Part shown: positions 15,115 through 24,180 of the stretch, piece by piece | How positions within the stretch are numbered: position 1 is the first letter of the stretch | Layout: the number at the start of each line of letters is the position of its first letter | From: Noviherbaspirillum sp. L7-7A | GTDB lineage: Bacteria > Pseudomonadota > Gammaproteobacteria > Burkholderiales > Burkholderiaceae_D | Assembly: GCF_019052805.1 (NCBI RefSeq) | Contig: NZ_JAHQRJ010000002.1 | Location: 646,080-710,079 of the forward strand | DNA length: 64,000 nt | Direction: 5' to 3' | Translations under genes and position numbers: made by a program | Notes under the pieces: generated by a model | What the model saw: the letters and a program-made list of their open reading frames with translations, nothing else | The model's database searches: none | Told to the model about the DNA's origin: nothing

Positions 15115-18100
15115 TGCTGGACCGCCTGCTTGCCCTGGCCTTGTCGCAGCGTCTGCTGGTGATGGTGCTGACCGTGATGCTGGTCGGCGCCGGCGTGATG
15201 GCGCTGCGGGTGCTGCCGATCGATGCCTATCCGGATGTCTCCTCCACCCAGGTCAAGATCATCATGAAGGCGCCCGGCATGACGCCGGAGGAAGTGGAAA
15301 CCCGCATCACCGCGCCGATCGAGCAGGAACTGCTGGGCATACCGGGCCAGCGGCTACTGCGCTCGCAGTCCAAGTACGCCATTGCCGACATCACGCTCGA
15401 CTTCGAGGACAGCGCCGACATCTACTGGGCACGCCAGCAGGTGGCCGAGCGGCTGGGCAATGCAATGCGCGACCTGCCGCCCGGCGCCGCCGGCGGCCTG
15501 GCGCCAATCACCACGCCGCTGGGCGAGATGTTCATGTTCACCATCGAAGGCGACCTGTCGCTGGAGCAGAAGCGCACCCTGCTCGACTGGGTGGTGCGGC
15601 CGCAGTTGCGCGCCATTCCCGGCGTGGCCGACATGAATGCGCTGGGCGGCATGGTCAAGAGCTTCGAGGTGGTACCCGACATCGCCGCGCTGGCCGCGCG
15701 CGGCCTGTCGCTGGCGCAGCTGCAGGCCACGCTGGAGTCGAACAACCGCAACGACGGCGCCGGCCGCCTGTCGGAACATGAGGAAGCGCTGGTGGTGCGG
15801 GCCGAAGGCAGCATACGCACGCCGGAGGACGTGAAGGCGCTGGCCATTGCCGAGCGCGGCGGCGTGCCGGTGCGGGTGGCCGATGTGGCGACCGTCCGCG
15901 TGGGCAGCCTGACCCGCTACGGCGTCGTCACCATCGACGGCAAGCAGGAAGCGGTGGAAGGCCTGGTGCTGGGCCTGCGCGGCGCCAACGCGCGCGAGGT
16001 GGTGGCGCAGGTGCGTAACAAGATCGCCGAGATCGAGAGGAACCTGCCGGCCGGCGCGACCATCCGGCCCTTCTATGACCGCGGTGCACTGGTCGACCGG
16101 GCGGTCAATACGGTGGCCAAGGCGCTGGCCGAAGCGGTGGTGCTGGTGATGGTGCTGCTGTTCCTCTTTCTGGGCAATCTGCGGGCGGCATTGGTGGTGG
16201 CCACCATCCTGCCGCTGTCGGCGCTGGCCACCTTCGTGCTGATGCATTATTTCAGACTCTCGGCCAACCTGATGTCGCTGGGCGGGCTGGCCATTGCGAT
16301 CGGCATGCTGGTCGACGCGGCGGTGGTGGTGGTGGAAAACATTGAGGCGCACATGGCGGAACCGGCGAATGGCGCGCCGCGCGAGCGGCTGCACCTGGTC
16401 TACCGCGCCGCCCGCGAGGTGGCCGCGCCGGTGGCAGCCGGCATGCTGGTGATCATGATGGTGTTCCTGCCGCTGATGACGCTGCAGGGCCTGGAAGGCA
16501 AGCTGTTTGCGCCGGTAGCGCTGACCATCGTGTTCGCGCTGTCGGCCTCGCTGCTGCTGTCGCTGACGGTGATCCCGGTACTGAGCTCGTTTTTCCTGCG
16601 CGACGGCAGCCATGCCCAGCCGCGGCTGGTGCGCTGGCTGGAACAGGCCTATGCGCCGGTACTGGCATGGGCGCTGGGCTGCGAGCGCCTGGTCTATGGC
16701 CTGGCGCTGGCCGGCCTGGCCGGCGCGGCGCTGCTGTTCGGCCTGCTCGGCAAGTCCTTCATGCCGACCCTGGACGAGGGCGACATCATCATGCAGGTGG
16801 AGAAAGCGCCGTCGATCAACCTGGCGGCGACGGCCGAGATCGACCTTGCGGTGCAGCGCCAGGTGCTGGCCACCGTGCCCGAGGTCAGCAGCATCGTCGC
16901 TAGAGCCGGCGCCGACGAGCTGGGCCTGGACCCGATGGGCCTGAACGAGACCGACACCTTCCTCGTGCTCAAGCCGCGCAGCCAGTGGCGCAGCCCCGAC
17001 AAGGAAGTGCTGCTGGAGCAGCTGCGGGAAGCCGTGGCAGGCTTTGCCGGCATCAATTTCAGCTTCACCCAGCCGATCGAGATGCGCACCTCGGAAATGC
17101 TGTCGGGCGTGCGCGGCGACCTGGCGGTGAAGATCTATGGCGCCGACCTGGCGCAGCTGAACCGGCTGGCGGCGCAGGTGGTGACGCTGCTCGAAGCGAT
17201 CCCCGGCAGCCAGGACGTGCTCACGGTCAGCAACACCGGCCTGCAGTACCTGCAGGTGGACATCGACCGCATGGCGGCCGGCCGTTTCGGCCTGACCGTG
17301 GACCAGATGCAGAACGACTTGCGGGCGCTGGTGGAAGGGCGCCAGGCCGGCATCGTGGTCGAGGAAGGGCGCCGGCTGCCGCTGATGGTGCGCGGTGAGC
17401 AGGCGCTGCGCATGTCACCCGAGCTGTTCCAGAATTTGCGGCTGCCGCTGGCCGGCGGCCAGGCGGTGCCGCTGCCCTACCTGGCGCGTCTGAAGACGGT
17501 GGACGGACCGGTGCGAGTGGAGCGCGAGAACGGTGCGCGCATGGTGGTGGTGCGGGCCAATGTGCAGGGGCGCGACTTGGTCGGCTTCGTGACCGAGGCG
17601 CAGGCGGCGGTGGCGCGCCAGGTACAGCTGCCGACCGGCTACCGGGTTAGCTGGGGAGGCCAGTTCGAGAACCAGCAGCGCGCCGCCGGCCGGCTGATGG
17701 TGGTCGTGCCGGTGGCGCTGGCGCTGATCTTCCTGCTGCTGTTTACCACTTTCGGCTCGCTGCGACAGGCCGCCCTGGTGTTCGTCAACATTCCGTTTGC
17801 CATGATCGGCGGCGTGATTGCGCTGGCCGTGACCGGCGAATACCTGTCGGTGCCGGCCTCAGTCGGCTTCATCGCGCTGATGGGCATCGCGGTGCTCAAC
17901 GGCCTGGTGATGATCAGCTATTTCAACCAGCTCGCCGCGCGCGGCATGGACACGGTGGCGGTCATCACCGAGGGCGCCCGGCGCCGGCTGCGGCCGGTGC
18001 TGATGACCGCCAGCATTACCGGCTTTGGCCTGATTCCGCTGCTGCTGGCCACCGGTCCCGGCTCGGAAATCCAGCGGCCGCTGGCCATCGTGGTGATAGG

Positions 18101-18182
18101 CGGGCTGCTCAGTTCAACGCTGCTCACCCTGGTGCTGCTGCCGCTATTGTTCAGGCGCTTCGGACGCGGGAGGATAGCATGA
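15114..18182 (+). CDS. Heavy-metal efflux RND pump (CzcA/CusA family)
   Basis: 1022 residues from the ATG at 15114, which overlaps the adaptor stop; the frame is open further upstream inside the adaptor gene and that part is rejected. Typical RND layout: helix 1, large periplasmic loop, helices 2-7, second loop, helices 8-12. HME features include IDAYPDVSSTQVKI, the pump-loop DEGDIIMQVEKAPS and helix 4 AIGMLVDAAVVVVEN (Asp near residue 400). CzcA-type divalent pumps usually carry an additional Asp earlier in helix 4 (DFGIIVDG); its absence here resembles CusA-type monovalent pumps, so copper/silver is a reasonable but unproven guess. Proton-driven export from periplasm or cytoplasm through the tripartite complex. 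Confidence 0.93.
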   Translation: MLDRLLALALSQRLLVMVLTVMLVGAGVMALRVLPIDAYPDVSSTQVKIIMKAPGMTPEEVETRITAPIEQELLGIPGQRLLRSQSKYAIADITLDFEDSADIYWARQQVAERLGNAMRDLPPGAAGGLAPITTPLGEMFMFTIEGDLSLEQKRTLLDWVVRPQLRAIPGVADMNALGGMVKSFEVVPDIAALAARGLSLAQLQATLESNNRNDGAGRLSEHEEALVVRAEGSIRTPEDVKALAIAERGGVPVRVADVATVRVGSLTRYGVVTIDGKQEAVEGLVLGLRGANAREVVAQVRNKIAEIERNLPAGATIRPFYDRGALVDRAVNTVAKALAEAVVLVMVLLFLFLGNLRAALVVATILPLSALATFVLMHYFRLSANLMSLGGLAIAIGMLVDAAVVVVENIEAHMAEPANGAPRERLHLVYRAAREVAAPVAAGMLVIMMVFLPLMTLQGLEGKLFAPVALTIVFALSASLLLSLTVIPVLSSFFLRDGSHAQPRLVRWLEQAYAPVLAWALGCERLVYGLALAGLAGAALLFGLLGKSFMPTLDEGDIIMQVEKAPSINLAATAEIDLAVQRQVLATVPEVSSIVARAGADELGLDPMGLNETDTFLVLKPRSQWRSPDKEVLLEQLREAVAGFAGINFSFTQPIEMRTSEMLSGVRGDLAVKIYGADLAQLNRLAAQVVTLLEAIPGSQDVLTVSNTGLQYLQVDIDRMAAGRFGLTVDQMQNDLRALVEGRQAGIVVEEGRRLPLMVRGEQALRMSPELFQNLRLPLAGGQAVPLPYLARLKTVDGPVRVERENGARMVVVRANVQGRDLVGFVTEAQAAVARQVQLPTGYRVSWGGQFENQQRAAGRLMVVVPVALALIFLLLFTTFGSLRQAALVFVNIPFAMIGGVIALAVTGEYLSVPASVGFIALMGIAVLNGLVMISYFNQLAARGMDTVAVITEGARRRLRPVLMTASITGFGLIPLLLATGPGSEIQRPLAIVVIGGLLSSTLLTLVLLPLLFRRFGRGRIA

Positions 18183-18493
18183 CGGCGCCCTGCGATTGCC
18201 TGCTCACGCTGGTGGTCCCGGCCAGCATCGAGGATGCGCTGCTGGAGCACCTGGCCGCGCATCCGGAATGGGCCGACAGTCTGATGGTGTCGCATCAGGA
18301 TGGCATGGGGAAGGGCGCACACCTCGTCACCGCAATGGAAAAGGTGCGCGGCCGGGCCCGCATGGCGCTGGTCACCATGCCGATGCAGGCACAGCAGGTC
18401 GATGTGCTGCTTGCCAGCGTGCGGCATCAGTTTCCGACGCCCGCCCTGTCCTGGTGGACCGTGCCGCTCACCGCTTATGGAAGGTCAGGATGA
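18179..18493 (+). CDS. DUF3240 family protein of metal efflux operon
   Basis: 104 residues, starting by ATGA overlap with the pump gene and ending by ATGA overlap with the next gene. The sequence CLLTLVVPASIEDALLEHL and the tail PTPALSWWTVPLTAYG are typical of DUF3240, a small ferredoxin-like (PII-like) fold found in RND metal efflux operons of betaproteobacteria. Function is unknown; a cytoplasmic sensing or regulatory role for the pump has been suggested by analogy only. Confidence 0.8.
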   Translation: MTAPCDCLLTLVVPASIEDALLEHLAAHPEWADSLMVSHQDGMGKGAHLVTAMEKVRGRARMALVTMPMQAQQVDVLLASVRHQFPTPALSWWTVPLTAYGRSG

Positions 18494-19737
18494 AAACGGT
18501 TTTGTTCTGCATTGCGCTCTGTTCCGCCATGCCGGCGCTGGCCGACGGCTTAGCTGGCGCGGCCTATCCGCCGCTGTTGCCGCCGCCGGACCTGGTGACG
18601 CGGCTGCTGGAACGCCAGCCGCAGGTGACGGCCGCGCAGGCCGGCATCGTGGTGGAACAGGCCAACAGCCGCCGGCTTACGGCAGGGTCCTATGAATGGT
18701 CGGTCAGGGCCAGCGCCCAGCGGCGCAATGAAGCCAGCGGGCCGCGTTATCGCGAGAACGAGGTGGCGCTGGAACGGCCGCTGCGCTGGATGGGCAAGGC
18801 CGACAAGGATGCCGAGCTGGGCCGCCAGGGCGTGTCGATCTCCGAAGCGCGGCTGGCCGACGCCTGGCATGAGGCCGCACGCACCCTGCTGCGGCGCTGG
18901 TTCGAATGGGTGCGCGAGGCGCAGGCGGCGCAGCGGCTGCAGCAGCAGGCGGCGCTGCTGGGCCAGCAGGCCGACATCGTGCGCAGAAGGGTGGCGGCGG
19001 GCGACGCGCCGCGCATGGAAATGATGCTGGCCGATACCGAGCGCCACCGCGTCGAGGCGGCCTTTCTGCAGGCGGCGCAGCGGCGCGACCTGTTGGCCGC
19101 TGGCCTGGCGGTGAGCTATGCGGGGCTGCAGCCGGCACTGTCGGGCAGCCTGCCGGAGCCGGTGCCGCCGCCCGGCGACGTGGTCCTGTGGCGGCAGAAG
19201 ATCCTGGAAGACAACCATGAAATCGAGCTGGCCGATGCGGAGGCCGCGCTTGGCCGGGTCAGCGCCGAGCGGGCCGCGCTGGAACGCACGCCGGACCCGA
19301 CGCTGGGGCTGCGTTATGCGCAGGAGCGCGACCATCAGGAGCGGCTGTTCTCGGTCACGGTATCGATTCCGATTCCGGGACAGGCGCGCCGGGAACAGGT
19401 ACTGGCCAGCCTGGGCCGGGCCGATGTCGCGCTGGAGAATGCCCGCGCGGTGCGGCTGAAGGTGGAAGCCGACGCGCTGGCCGCCGCCTTGCGCGCCAAT
19501 GGCACGCAGGCGCTGTGGCGCCAGCTGGCCGACATCGGCCGTCAGTCCGCCAGCAATGCCACGCTGGTGGCGCGTGCCTATGAACTGGGCGAGTCGCCGC
19601 TGTCGGACACCCTGTTGGCAAGGCGGCAGGCGCTGGAAGCGCTGTCGGCCGCTGAGCAGGCGCAGATCGATGCGCTGGAAGCGCAGGCCAGGCTGCTCCT
19701 GGACATGCATGCGATCTGGAGCCTGCACGCTGACTGA
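18490..19737 (+). CDS. TolC-family outer membrane channel of metal efflux (CzcC-like)
   Basis: 415 residues from the ATG at 18490, overlapping the previous stop; the longer open frame upstream lies in the DUF3240 gene. A signal peptide (MKTVLFCIALCSAMPALADG) is followed by two outer membrane efflux protein repeats rich in long helices. It would form the outer membrane exit of the pump. The order adaptor-pump-DUF3240-channel with three ATGA overlaps shows tight translational coupling. It meets the M20 peptidase gene tail to tail after 30 bases with no clear terminator. Confidence 0.9.
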   Translation: MKTVLFCIALCSAMPALADGLAGAAYPPLLPPPDLVTRLLERQPQVTAAQAGIVVEQANSRRLTAGSYEWSVRASAQRRNEASGPRYRENEVALERPLRWMGKADKDAELGRQGVSISEARLADAWHEAARTLLRRWFEWVREAQAAQRLQQQAALLGQQADIVRRRVAAGDAPRMEMMLADTERHRVEAAFLQAAQRRDLLAAGLAVSYAGLQPALSGSLPEPVPPPGDVVLWRQKILEDNHEIELADAEAALGRVSAERAALERTPDPTLGLRYAQERDHQERLFSVTVSIPIPGQARREQVLASLGRADVALENARAVRLKVEADALAAALRANGTQALWRQLADIGRQSASNATLVARAYELGESPLSDTLLARRQALEALSAAEQAQIDALEAQARLLLDMHAIWSLHAD

Positions 19738-19767
19738 AGCCAGCCGGCGTGCAGGTACTCCAGCCGC

Positions 19768-21009
19768 TTATTGCCCGCGGCCGACTTCCTGCAGCATGCG
19801 CGCCATCATGTACAGCCGCGGCACGATGGTGTCGGCGTCGATGTATTCATCGCGCGCATGGTAGCCGGCGCCGGCCAGGCCGAAGCTTTCCAGCACCACC
19901 GCCTTGCCCGACCGGGAAGCGAAGCCGGCATCGGTGGCGCCACCGGTCATGTCGGTCAGGACCAGCTTGCGGTCCATTTCGGCATAAATGTCCTGCGCCT
20001 TCTTCGCCACCTCGCGCGCGGTAGCGCTGGCAACGAAGGGCGGCCGGCCGCGCTCGATGCTGACGGTGGTCTGGGTGTCCGGCACCAGCCGGTTCTGCAC
20101 CTTGTCCTTCAGCGCCGCTTCCAGCTTCTCGAAGCCGTCCGGCACTGTCAGCCGCATGTCGCCGGTGGCCATCGCCGATTCCGGAATCTGATTGCGCACC
20201 TTGCCCGCCTGCGACATGGTCCAGTTGAGTTGGGTGCCCGGCACCGACTTTGCCACGTCGCGCGTCTGCACCAGTTGGTGCGACAGCTCGATCAGGGCAT
20301 TGCGCCCCTCCTCCGGCGCCGCGCCCGCATGCGAGGAGCGGCCCTGCACCTGCAGCGTGACGGTGCCGGTGCCGGAAGCACCGAGCAGGATGCCTTCCTT
20401 GCCGACCTGCGTCGGCTCGGCCGACAACACATAGTCATGCTCCGCGCCCAGCGCGGCAATCAGTTCGCCCGAGCCGATGGAGCCGATCTCTTCGTCAGCA
20501 TTGAACAGCACGGTGAGCTTGCCGTAGTCGCGCCAGCCGGCGTCCTTCAGGAGCTGCAGCGCATGCAGGATGACGGCGATGCCGCCCTTGTCGTCGGCGA
20601 TGCCGGGGCCATAGATGCGACGGCCTTCCACCTTGTACGGCTGAGTCGCCAACGTGCCGGCCGGGTACACCGTATCCATGTGCGCCATTAGCATCAGGCG
20701 CTTGCTGCCGCTGCCGCTGAAGGTGCCGATGACGATGCTGCCCGGCCCAGTGCTGCCGCGCCGCCGCTCGGTGGCCGCGCCCAGCGCCTTTAACCTGGCT
20801 TCGGTATAGTCAGCCATTTTGGCCAGCCCGGCCGCGTCGCTGCTGCCGGATTCGATCATGACCATGTCCTTCAGGCTCCCGATCACTGCCGGCTCGGCCT
20901 GTCGGGCTGCCTGCAGTAGCGGCTGATTCGCTTCGGCAGCATGGACGCCGGCATGAACGGCAGCTGACAGGGCTATTGCCAGCAGGGCGGGAAGAATCTT
21001 GATGCGCAC
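19768..21009 (-). CDS. M20 family metallopeptidase (carboxypeptidase G2-like), secreted
   Basis: 413 residues with a signal peptide (MRIKILPALLAIALSAAVHA). The M20 dinuclear zinc site is complete: MAHMDTVYP (His and catalytic Asp), GIADDKGGIA (bridging Asp), NADEEIGSIGS (catalytic and ligand Glu pair) and SAEPT (ligand). Length and order match glutamate carboxypeptidases, which release C-terminal glutamate from folates or peptides. The periplasm is the likely site. A dimerisation domain lies at about 200-310. It stands alone on the minus strand; the natural substrate is not predictable. Confidence 0.92.
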   Translation of the reverse strand: MRIKILPALLAIALSAAVHAGVHAAEANQPLLQAARQAEPAVIGSLKDMVMIESGSSDAAGLAKMADYTEARLKALGAATERRRGSTGPGSIVIGTFSGSGSKRLMLMAHMDTVYPAGTLATQPYKVEGRRIYGPGIADDKGGIAVILHALQLLKDAGWRDYGKLTVLFNADEEIGSIGSGELIAALGAEHDYVLSAEPTQVGKEGILLGASGTGTVTLQVQGRSSHAGAAPEEGRNALIELSHQLVQTRDVAKSVPGTQLNWTMSQAGKVRNQIPESAMATGDMRLTVPDGFEKLEAALKDKVQNRLVPDTQTTVSIERGRPPFVASATAREVAKKAQDIYAEMDRKLVLTDMTGGATDAGFASRSGKAVVLESFGLAGAGYHARDEYIDADTIVPRLYMMARMLQEVGRGQ

Positions 21010-21100
21010 GTCGTCTCCTGAATTGTTTGAGGAGCCGTCATTCTAGCCAATGGCGTCGTTTGTCCACCTGGCCAGGACAAGGAATGCGGATGCGGCAGGC

Positions 21101-21128
21101 AAAAAAAACCCGCTCACGAGGAGCGGGT
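21101..21128 (-). terminator. Rho-independent terminator on the minus strand
   Basis: ACCCGCTC and GAGCGGGT form an 8-bp stem with a 5-base loop, followed on the minus strand by eight U. It lies in the divergent gap between two protein genes and faces no annotated minus-strand gene, which suggests a short RNA or an attenuated leader. Confidence 0.8.
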
Positions 21129-21160
21129 AAATCCATCCTTTGGGAGGGTGGAGGAGACAG
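21101..21160 (-). ncRNA. Candidate small RNA with CU-rich segment
   Basis: The terminator at 21101-21128 would end a transcript of about 60 nt if the TATAGT on the minus strand at 21171-21166 acts as a -10 box; no good -35 box is seen. The RNA would contain CTCCTCCACCCTCCC, able to pair with ribosome binding sites, ahead of the terminator hairpin. Alternatively this is a premature terminator in the leader of the M20 peptidase gene. No known RNA family is claimed. Confidence 0.3.
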
Positions 21161-21315
21161 GTGTAACTATACCGGCGAGGGAACCAAGCCGGAAATTTCT
21201 ATTTCCAATATTCAATATCACTGCGGTGAATAATAGTAGGGCCGATCGCTAGCAGGGCGTTTCGGCCGGCTGCGGCGATACAGGCTAAGATGCCGCTTTT
21301 TTCTTTGCCACATCG

Positions 21316-22056
21316 ATGAATGCCGCACCACTCATTTCCCGCATGGCCAGCCTGTGCCTTGCTGCCTGCCTGTCGCCCTGCATTGCGACGCCGGCCTGGT
21401 GCGCCGACGGCAACGATCTGGCCATCAAGTTCACGCCCTCCTGGTATCAGTCCGCCGACGGCAACTATGCCTGGGACCTGAACCTGCGCGCCAATAGCGG
21501 CTCGCATTCGCTGTGGGCGGGCCAGTACTTGGCTCGCGAAGGCCAGCGACAGCTCCGCTCCGGCTATGAATACACCCAGTATTTCCAGCACGGCCATGTG
21601 GTGTGGTCGGCCCAGGCGGCCAGCGGCGGCTTTGTCGGCGGCTCGGCCACACTGCAGCTTGGCGATCCGTTCTACCTGATCGCCGGACTGGGCCGTACCA
21701 ATCTGCACAATTACTACAACCTCAATTTCGATCCAAATGATGCCGGCACGCTGGGCGCCGGCACCGGCATCCTGCCTCACACCGACCTGGCCCTTTACCA
21801 GATCCGCGACGACCGGCTGGGCACCGGGCAGCGCGTCACCCATCTCTATGCCCATCTGAACCTGACCGATACTGACCGGCTTTCACTGGACGGCACCTAC
21901 AAGCGCGGCCTGGCGGACGATGGCATGCTGGTGCGTGGCCATGGGCTGACCATCACCTATACCCACCGGCATTACTTCGTCCGGATTGCCCATGATCCTT
22001 ATGCAAACTTCGGCAGCGTGAGCCAGAATCGCTTTTCGCTCGGACTGACTTACTAG
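21316..22056 (+). CDS. Predicted outer membrane beta-barrel protein
   Basis: 246 residues with a signal peptide ending near ATPAWCADG. The mature part alternates short hydrophobic beta strands ending in aromatic residues (WAWDLNL, YEYTQYF, FYLIAGLG, GLTITYTHRHYFV), and the last residues FSLGLTY give the C-terminal aromatic expected by the BAM machinery. About 10-12 strands are plausible. There is some likeness to nucleoside-channel (Tsx-type) or oligomeric small barrels but no motif I can name. The upstream gap holds the terminator at 21101, oriented away. Confidence 0.7.
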   Translation: MNAAPLISRMASLCLAACLSPCIATPAWCADGNDLAIKFTPSWYQSADGNYAWDLNLRANSGSHSLWAGQYLAREGQRQLRSGYEYTQYFQHGHVVWSAQAASGGFVGGSATLQLGDPFYLIAGLGRTNLHNYYNLNFDPNDAGTLGAGTGILPHTDLALYQIRDDRLGTGQRVTHLYAHLNLTDTDRLSLDGTYKRGLADDGMLVRGHGLTITYTHRHYFVRIAHDPYANFGSVSQNRFSLGLTY

Positions 22057-22132
22057 CCTGCGTTCGGCGGCGACAGTGCAATGCGCTGCGCCGGATGTTC
22101 AACGCCAATCCCAACCGGAAGGAAAACAGCAA

Positions 22133-22555
22133 ATGGATCGATGGCTCATCTATGCATTCATCTCGATGGCCTTCGCCGGCTTCACGTCCGTGATCGCCAA
22201 GCTTGGGCTGTCGGGCATCTCCGGCGACCTGGGCCTGGCGGTGCGTACCTGCTTTGTCTTCGTGTTCGTGCTCTTGTTTGCCGGCGCCGTCGTGCCTGCC
22301 ACTGAGCTGCAGTCGCTCAACGCCAGAAACGTATTCTGGCTTGCGGTGTCGGCGGTGACCACGGCCGGTTCCTGGATCTTCTATTACAAGGCAATCAAGC
22401 TGGGCGACGTCTCCACCGTGGCCCTGATCGACAAGGGCAGCGTGGTGATCGCGCTGCTGCTGTCGTTCTGGGTGCTGCATGAGACCGTCACGCTGGCCAA
22501 ACTGCTGGGCGCGGGGCTCATCGTGGCGGGCCTGCTGGTGATTGCGCGCGGATGA
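22133..22555 (+). CDS. Half-size EamA (drug/metabolite transporter superfamily) protein
   Basis: 140 residues from the ATG at 22133, with GGAAGGAAAA upstream; an earlier in-frame codon at 22076 adds a polar stretch and is less likely. About five membrane helices form one EamA unit, including WIFYYKAIKLGDVSTVALIDK and LLSFWVLHETVTLAKLLGA. Full DMT exporters have two such units; single-unit members probably dimerise. Substrate unknown. Confidence 0.85.
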   Translation: MDRWLIYAFISMAFAGFTSVIAKLGLSGISGDLGLAVRTCFVFVFVLLFAGAVVPATELQSLNARNVFWLAVSAVTTAGSWIFYYKAIKLGDVSTVALIDKGSVVIALLLSFWVLHETVTLAKLLGAGLIVAGLLVIARG

Positions 22556-22985
22556 GCCGGACTGCCCGGTGTGTCTGCTGAAGGGCAAACCACCCTTCGG
22601 CTATTCTTCCTTGCCAGGCAATTTTCGAGGGAGAGGAAAGCGGGTCTGCGGCAAATGCGTGATTGGCTCTGCAACCGGGTTTAGCCAAGCTGCCACTGCA
22701 GGTTTGGAAGAGTGCAATATTGGCAACGACGCCAGTGCCATTGCCTGACAGGTGCTGACCGATGCATCAGCGCAGGCGTGACGATCTCGCCTACCAAGCC
22801 TGGCAAATCCCGGGAGGCGAAGGAACTGATGTTGGTTGACTGTATGAAATCGCGGCTGACATGGCAATGATGCAAGCCTGGCCGTTTGTCGGTACGGGCA
22901 ACCTTTCATGGTTTGAGAAATGGCAAACCCTACCATTCATCTTATTTGCACGTAGCATGCCCCGACCCTGTAAGCGAACACAACC
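22556..22985. other. Intergenic region upstream of parD
   Basis: 430 bases with no convincing gene on either strand. The parD promoter is expected in its right part but no clear boxes or ParD-type operator palindrome were identified. Confidence 0.4.
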
Positions 22986-23231
22986 ATGGCGACAATGAAC
23001 ATATCCCTGCCCGACGATTTGAAAGACTTCATCGAGGCCCAGGTGGCAAATCATCATTACACCGGTAGCAGTGAATACTTGCGCGAGCTTATCCGCAGGG
23101 ACCAGGCCAGGACGCAGTTGCGGGCCATATTGCTCGAAGGTGCTGCTTCACCGACAGGCAGCGACATCACGGACACTTATGCCAACCACCTGCAGGAACG
23201 TATCCGCGAACGTCTGGCCCGCCGCGCTTGA
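22986..23231 (+). CDS. parD: ParD-family antitoxin
   Basis: 81 residues. MATMNISLPDDLKDFIEAQV is the ribbon-helix-helix start of ParD/CC2985-type antitoxins, followed by YTGSSEYLRELIRRDQ and a C-terminal toxin-binding tail. It would bind DNA as a dimer to repress its own operon and neutralise ParE. The ORF is intact although the downstream toxin gene is broken. Confidence 0.9.
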   Translation: MATMNISLPDDLKDFIEAQVANHHYTGSSEYLRELIRRDQARTQLRAILLEGAASPTGSDITDTYANHLQERIRERLARRA

Positions 23232-23573
23232 AGCCGGTCTTCCTGCGCATTGCCGCCCAGCGTTTTTTGAAGGCGAATTGGACCGCCTGGTAGACAAGGG
23301 CGAGGAAAGAACTGCTTCCGGCATGGTTGCCGCGCTAAGTAGGCTGAGCAAGTCCGTTGGCGCCTATCCTAGCAGCGGCACGTCCGCTACGCCAGGGTGC
23401 TTGACCTGCCTGGTCTGCGCCACCGAAAGCTGGGCCGCTATGCCGATCTGGTCTTCTATGTGGAGTGGGAAGATTACATTGAAGTGTGGCAGATCCTGCA
23501 CGCCAGAATGAATGTCCTGAACCGTCTGCGCGACCCCGACTCACCTGGTGCGGCGGATGAAAACGGCGGTTAG
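23228..23573 (+). pseudogene. ParE/RelE-family toxin, frameshifted
   Basis: The expected toxin sequence is spread over three frames. It begins as KPVFLRIAAQRF (TTG at 23228 overlapping the parD stop), shifts at a T6 run near 23258 into FFEGELDRLVDKGEERTAS and MVAALSRLSKSVGAYPSSG, then shifts near 23373 into HVRYARVLDLPGLRHRKL, GRYADLVFYVEWEDYIEVW and QILHARM, ending at a TAG at 23571. Joined together these parts give the size and ending of a ParE toxin (about 115 residues). As written, no functional toxin can be made. Homopolymer position of the first shift leaves sequencing error possible. Confidence 0.75.
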
Positions 23574-23789
23574 AGCCTGCCAGGGGCCTCTGGGGAGTCC
23601 GGGGATTGGCGGACCGGTCATAAGCGAGGCTGGGCGGCAAAACAACAGCAGGGCCGCGATGCGGCGCTTCCAATGACGCGAATGACAGAGTTCTAGCTCC
23701 TCCTTGAAGCGCCAGGTCTTCAGGAGCTTGCCGTGCTTGAAGATAAGGAAGCCAGCAAAAAGTCGAAGGACCGTCGCGTGACTTTATCA

Positions 23790-23819
23790 AGCAAAAGCCG
23801 GCATGCGCCGGCTTTTGCT
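23790..23819. terminator. Bidirectional terminator
   Basis: AGCAAAAGCCGGC and GCCGGCTTTTGCT form a perfect 13-bp stem around ATGC, with T and A runs inside the arms. It can serve the broken parE on the left and the DUF4148 gene on the right. Confidence 0.9.
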
Positions 23820-23877
23820 GTTCTAGGCCGGCCGCCCTGCAGGGCGCAGCCGGGTGCTGCTTCGAAGTCGATACTGC

Positions 23878-24180
23878 TTAGCCGCCGAAGTAGGTGTCGT
23901 TCACATCGCCGTAATGGCGGATGGACGCGGCACGGATAGCTTCGGCGCGCACGTCCTGGCGGCTGCGGCTGCTGGAAGCGTAGACCGTGTCCTGGCCGTC
24001 ATGCTGGCGCTGGGCAATCGCGCCTTCCGAGGCGGCCTGGGCTAGGTCCTGGCGCACTTCGGCGCGGGTGGCGCGGGACTGGAAGCCGGCGTCCGGGGCA
24101 ACGAATTCGGTCTGCTGGGCAAAGGCCGAACCGGCGGCGGCGAAGACGGCAACGGCGGTGATAAGGTTCTTGACGTTCAT
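23878..24180 (-). CDS. DUF4148 domain small secreted protein
   Basis: 100 residues from the ATG at 24180, with GGAGA seven bases upstream. A signal peptide (MNVKNLITAVAVFAAAGSAF, then AQ) is followed by a hydrophilic Arg/Gln/Ala-rich region with TRAEVRQDLAQAASEGAIAQ, the hallmark of DUF4148, and a tail ending HYGDVNDTYFGG. Such proteins occur in many copies in Burkholderiales and are periplasmic or exported; their function is unknown. Confidence 0.88.
   Translation of the reverse strand: MNVKNLITAVAVFAAAGSAFAQQTEFVAPDAGFQSRATRAEVRQDLAQAASEGAIAQRQHDGQDTVYASSSRSRQDVRAEAIRAASIRHYGDVNDTYFGG

Noticed and set aside
23335..23790. Minus-strand frame over the broken toxin
   Set aside because: No family features; the plus strand encodes recognisable ParE pieces.
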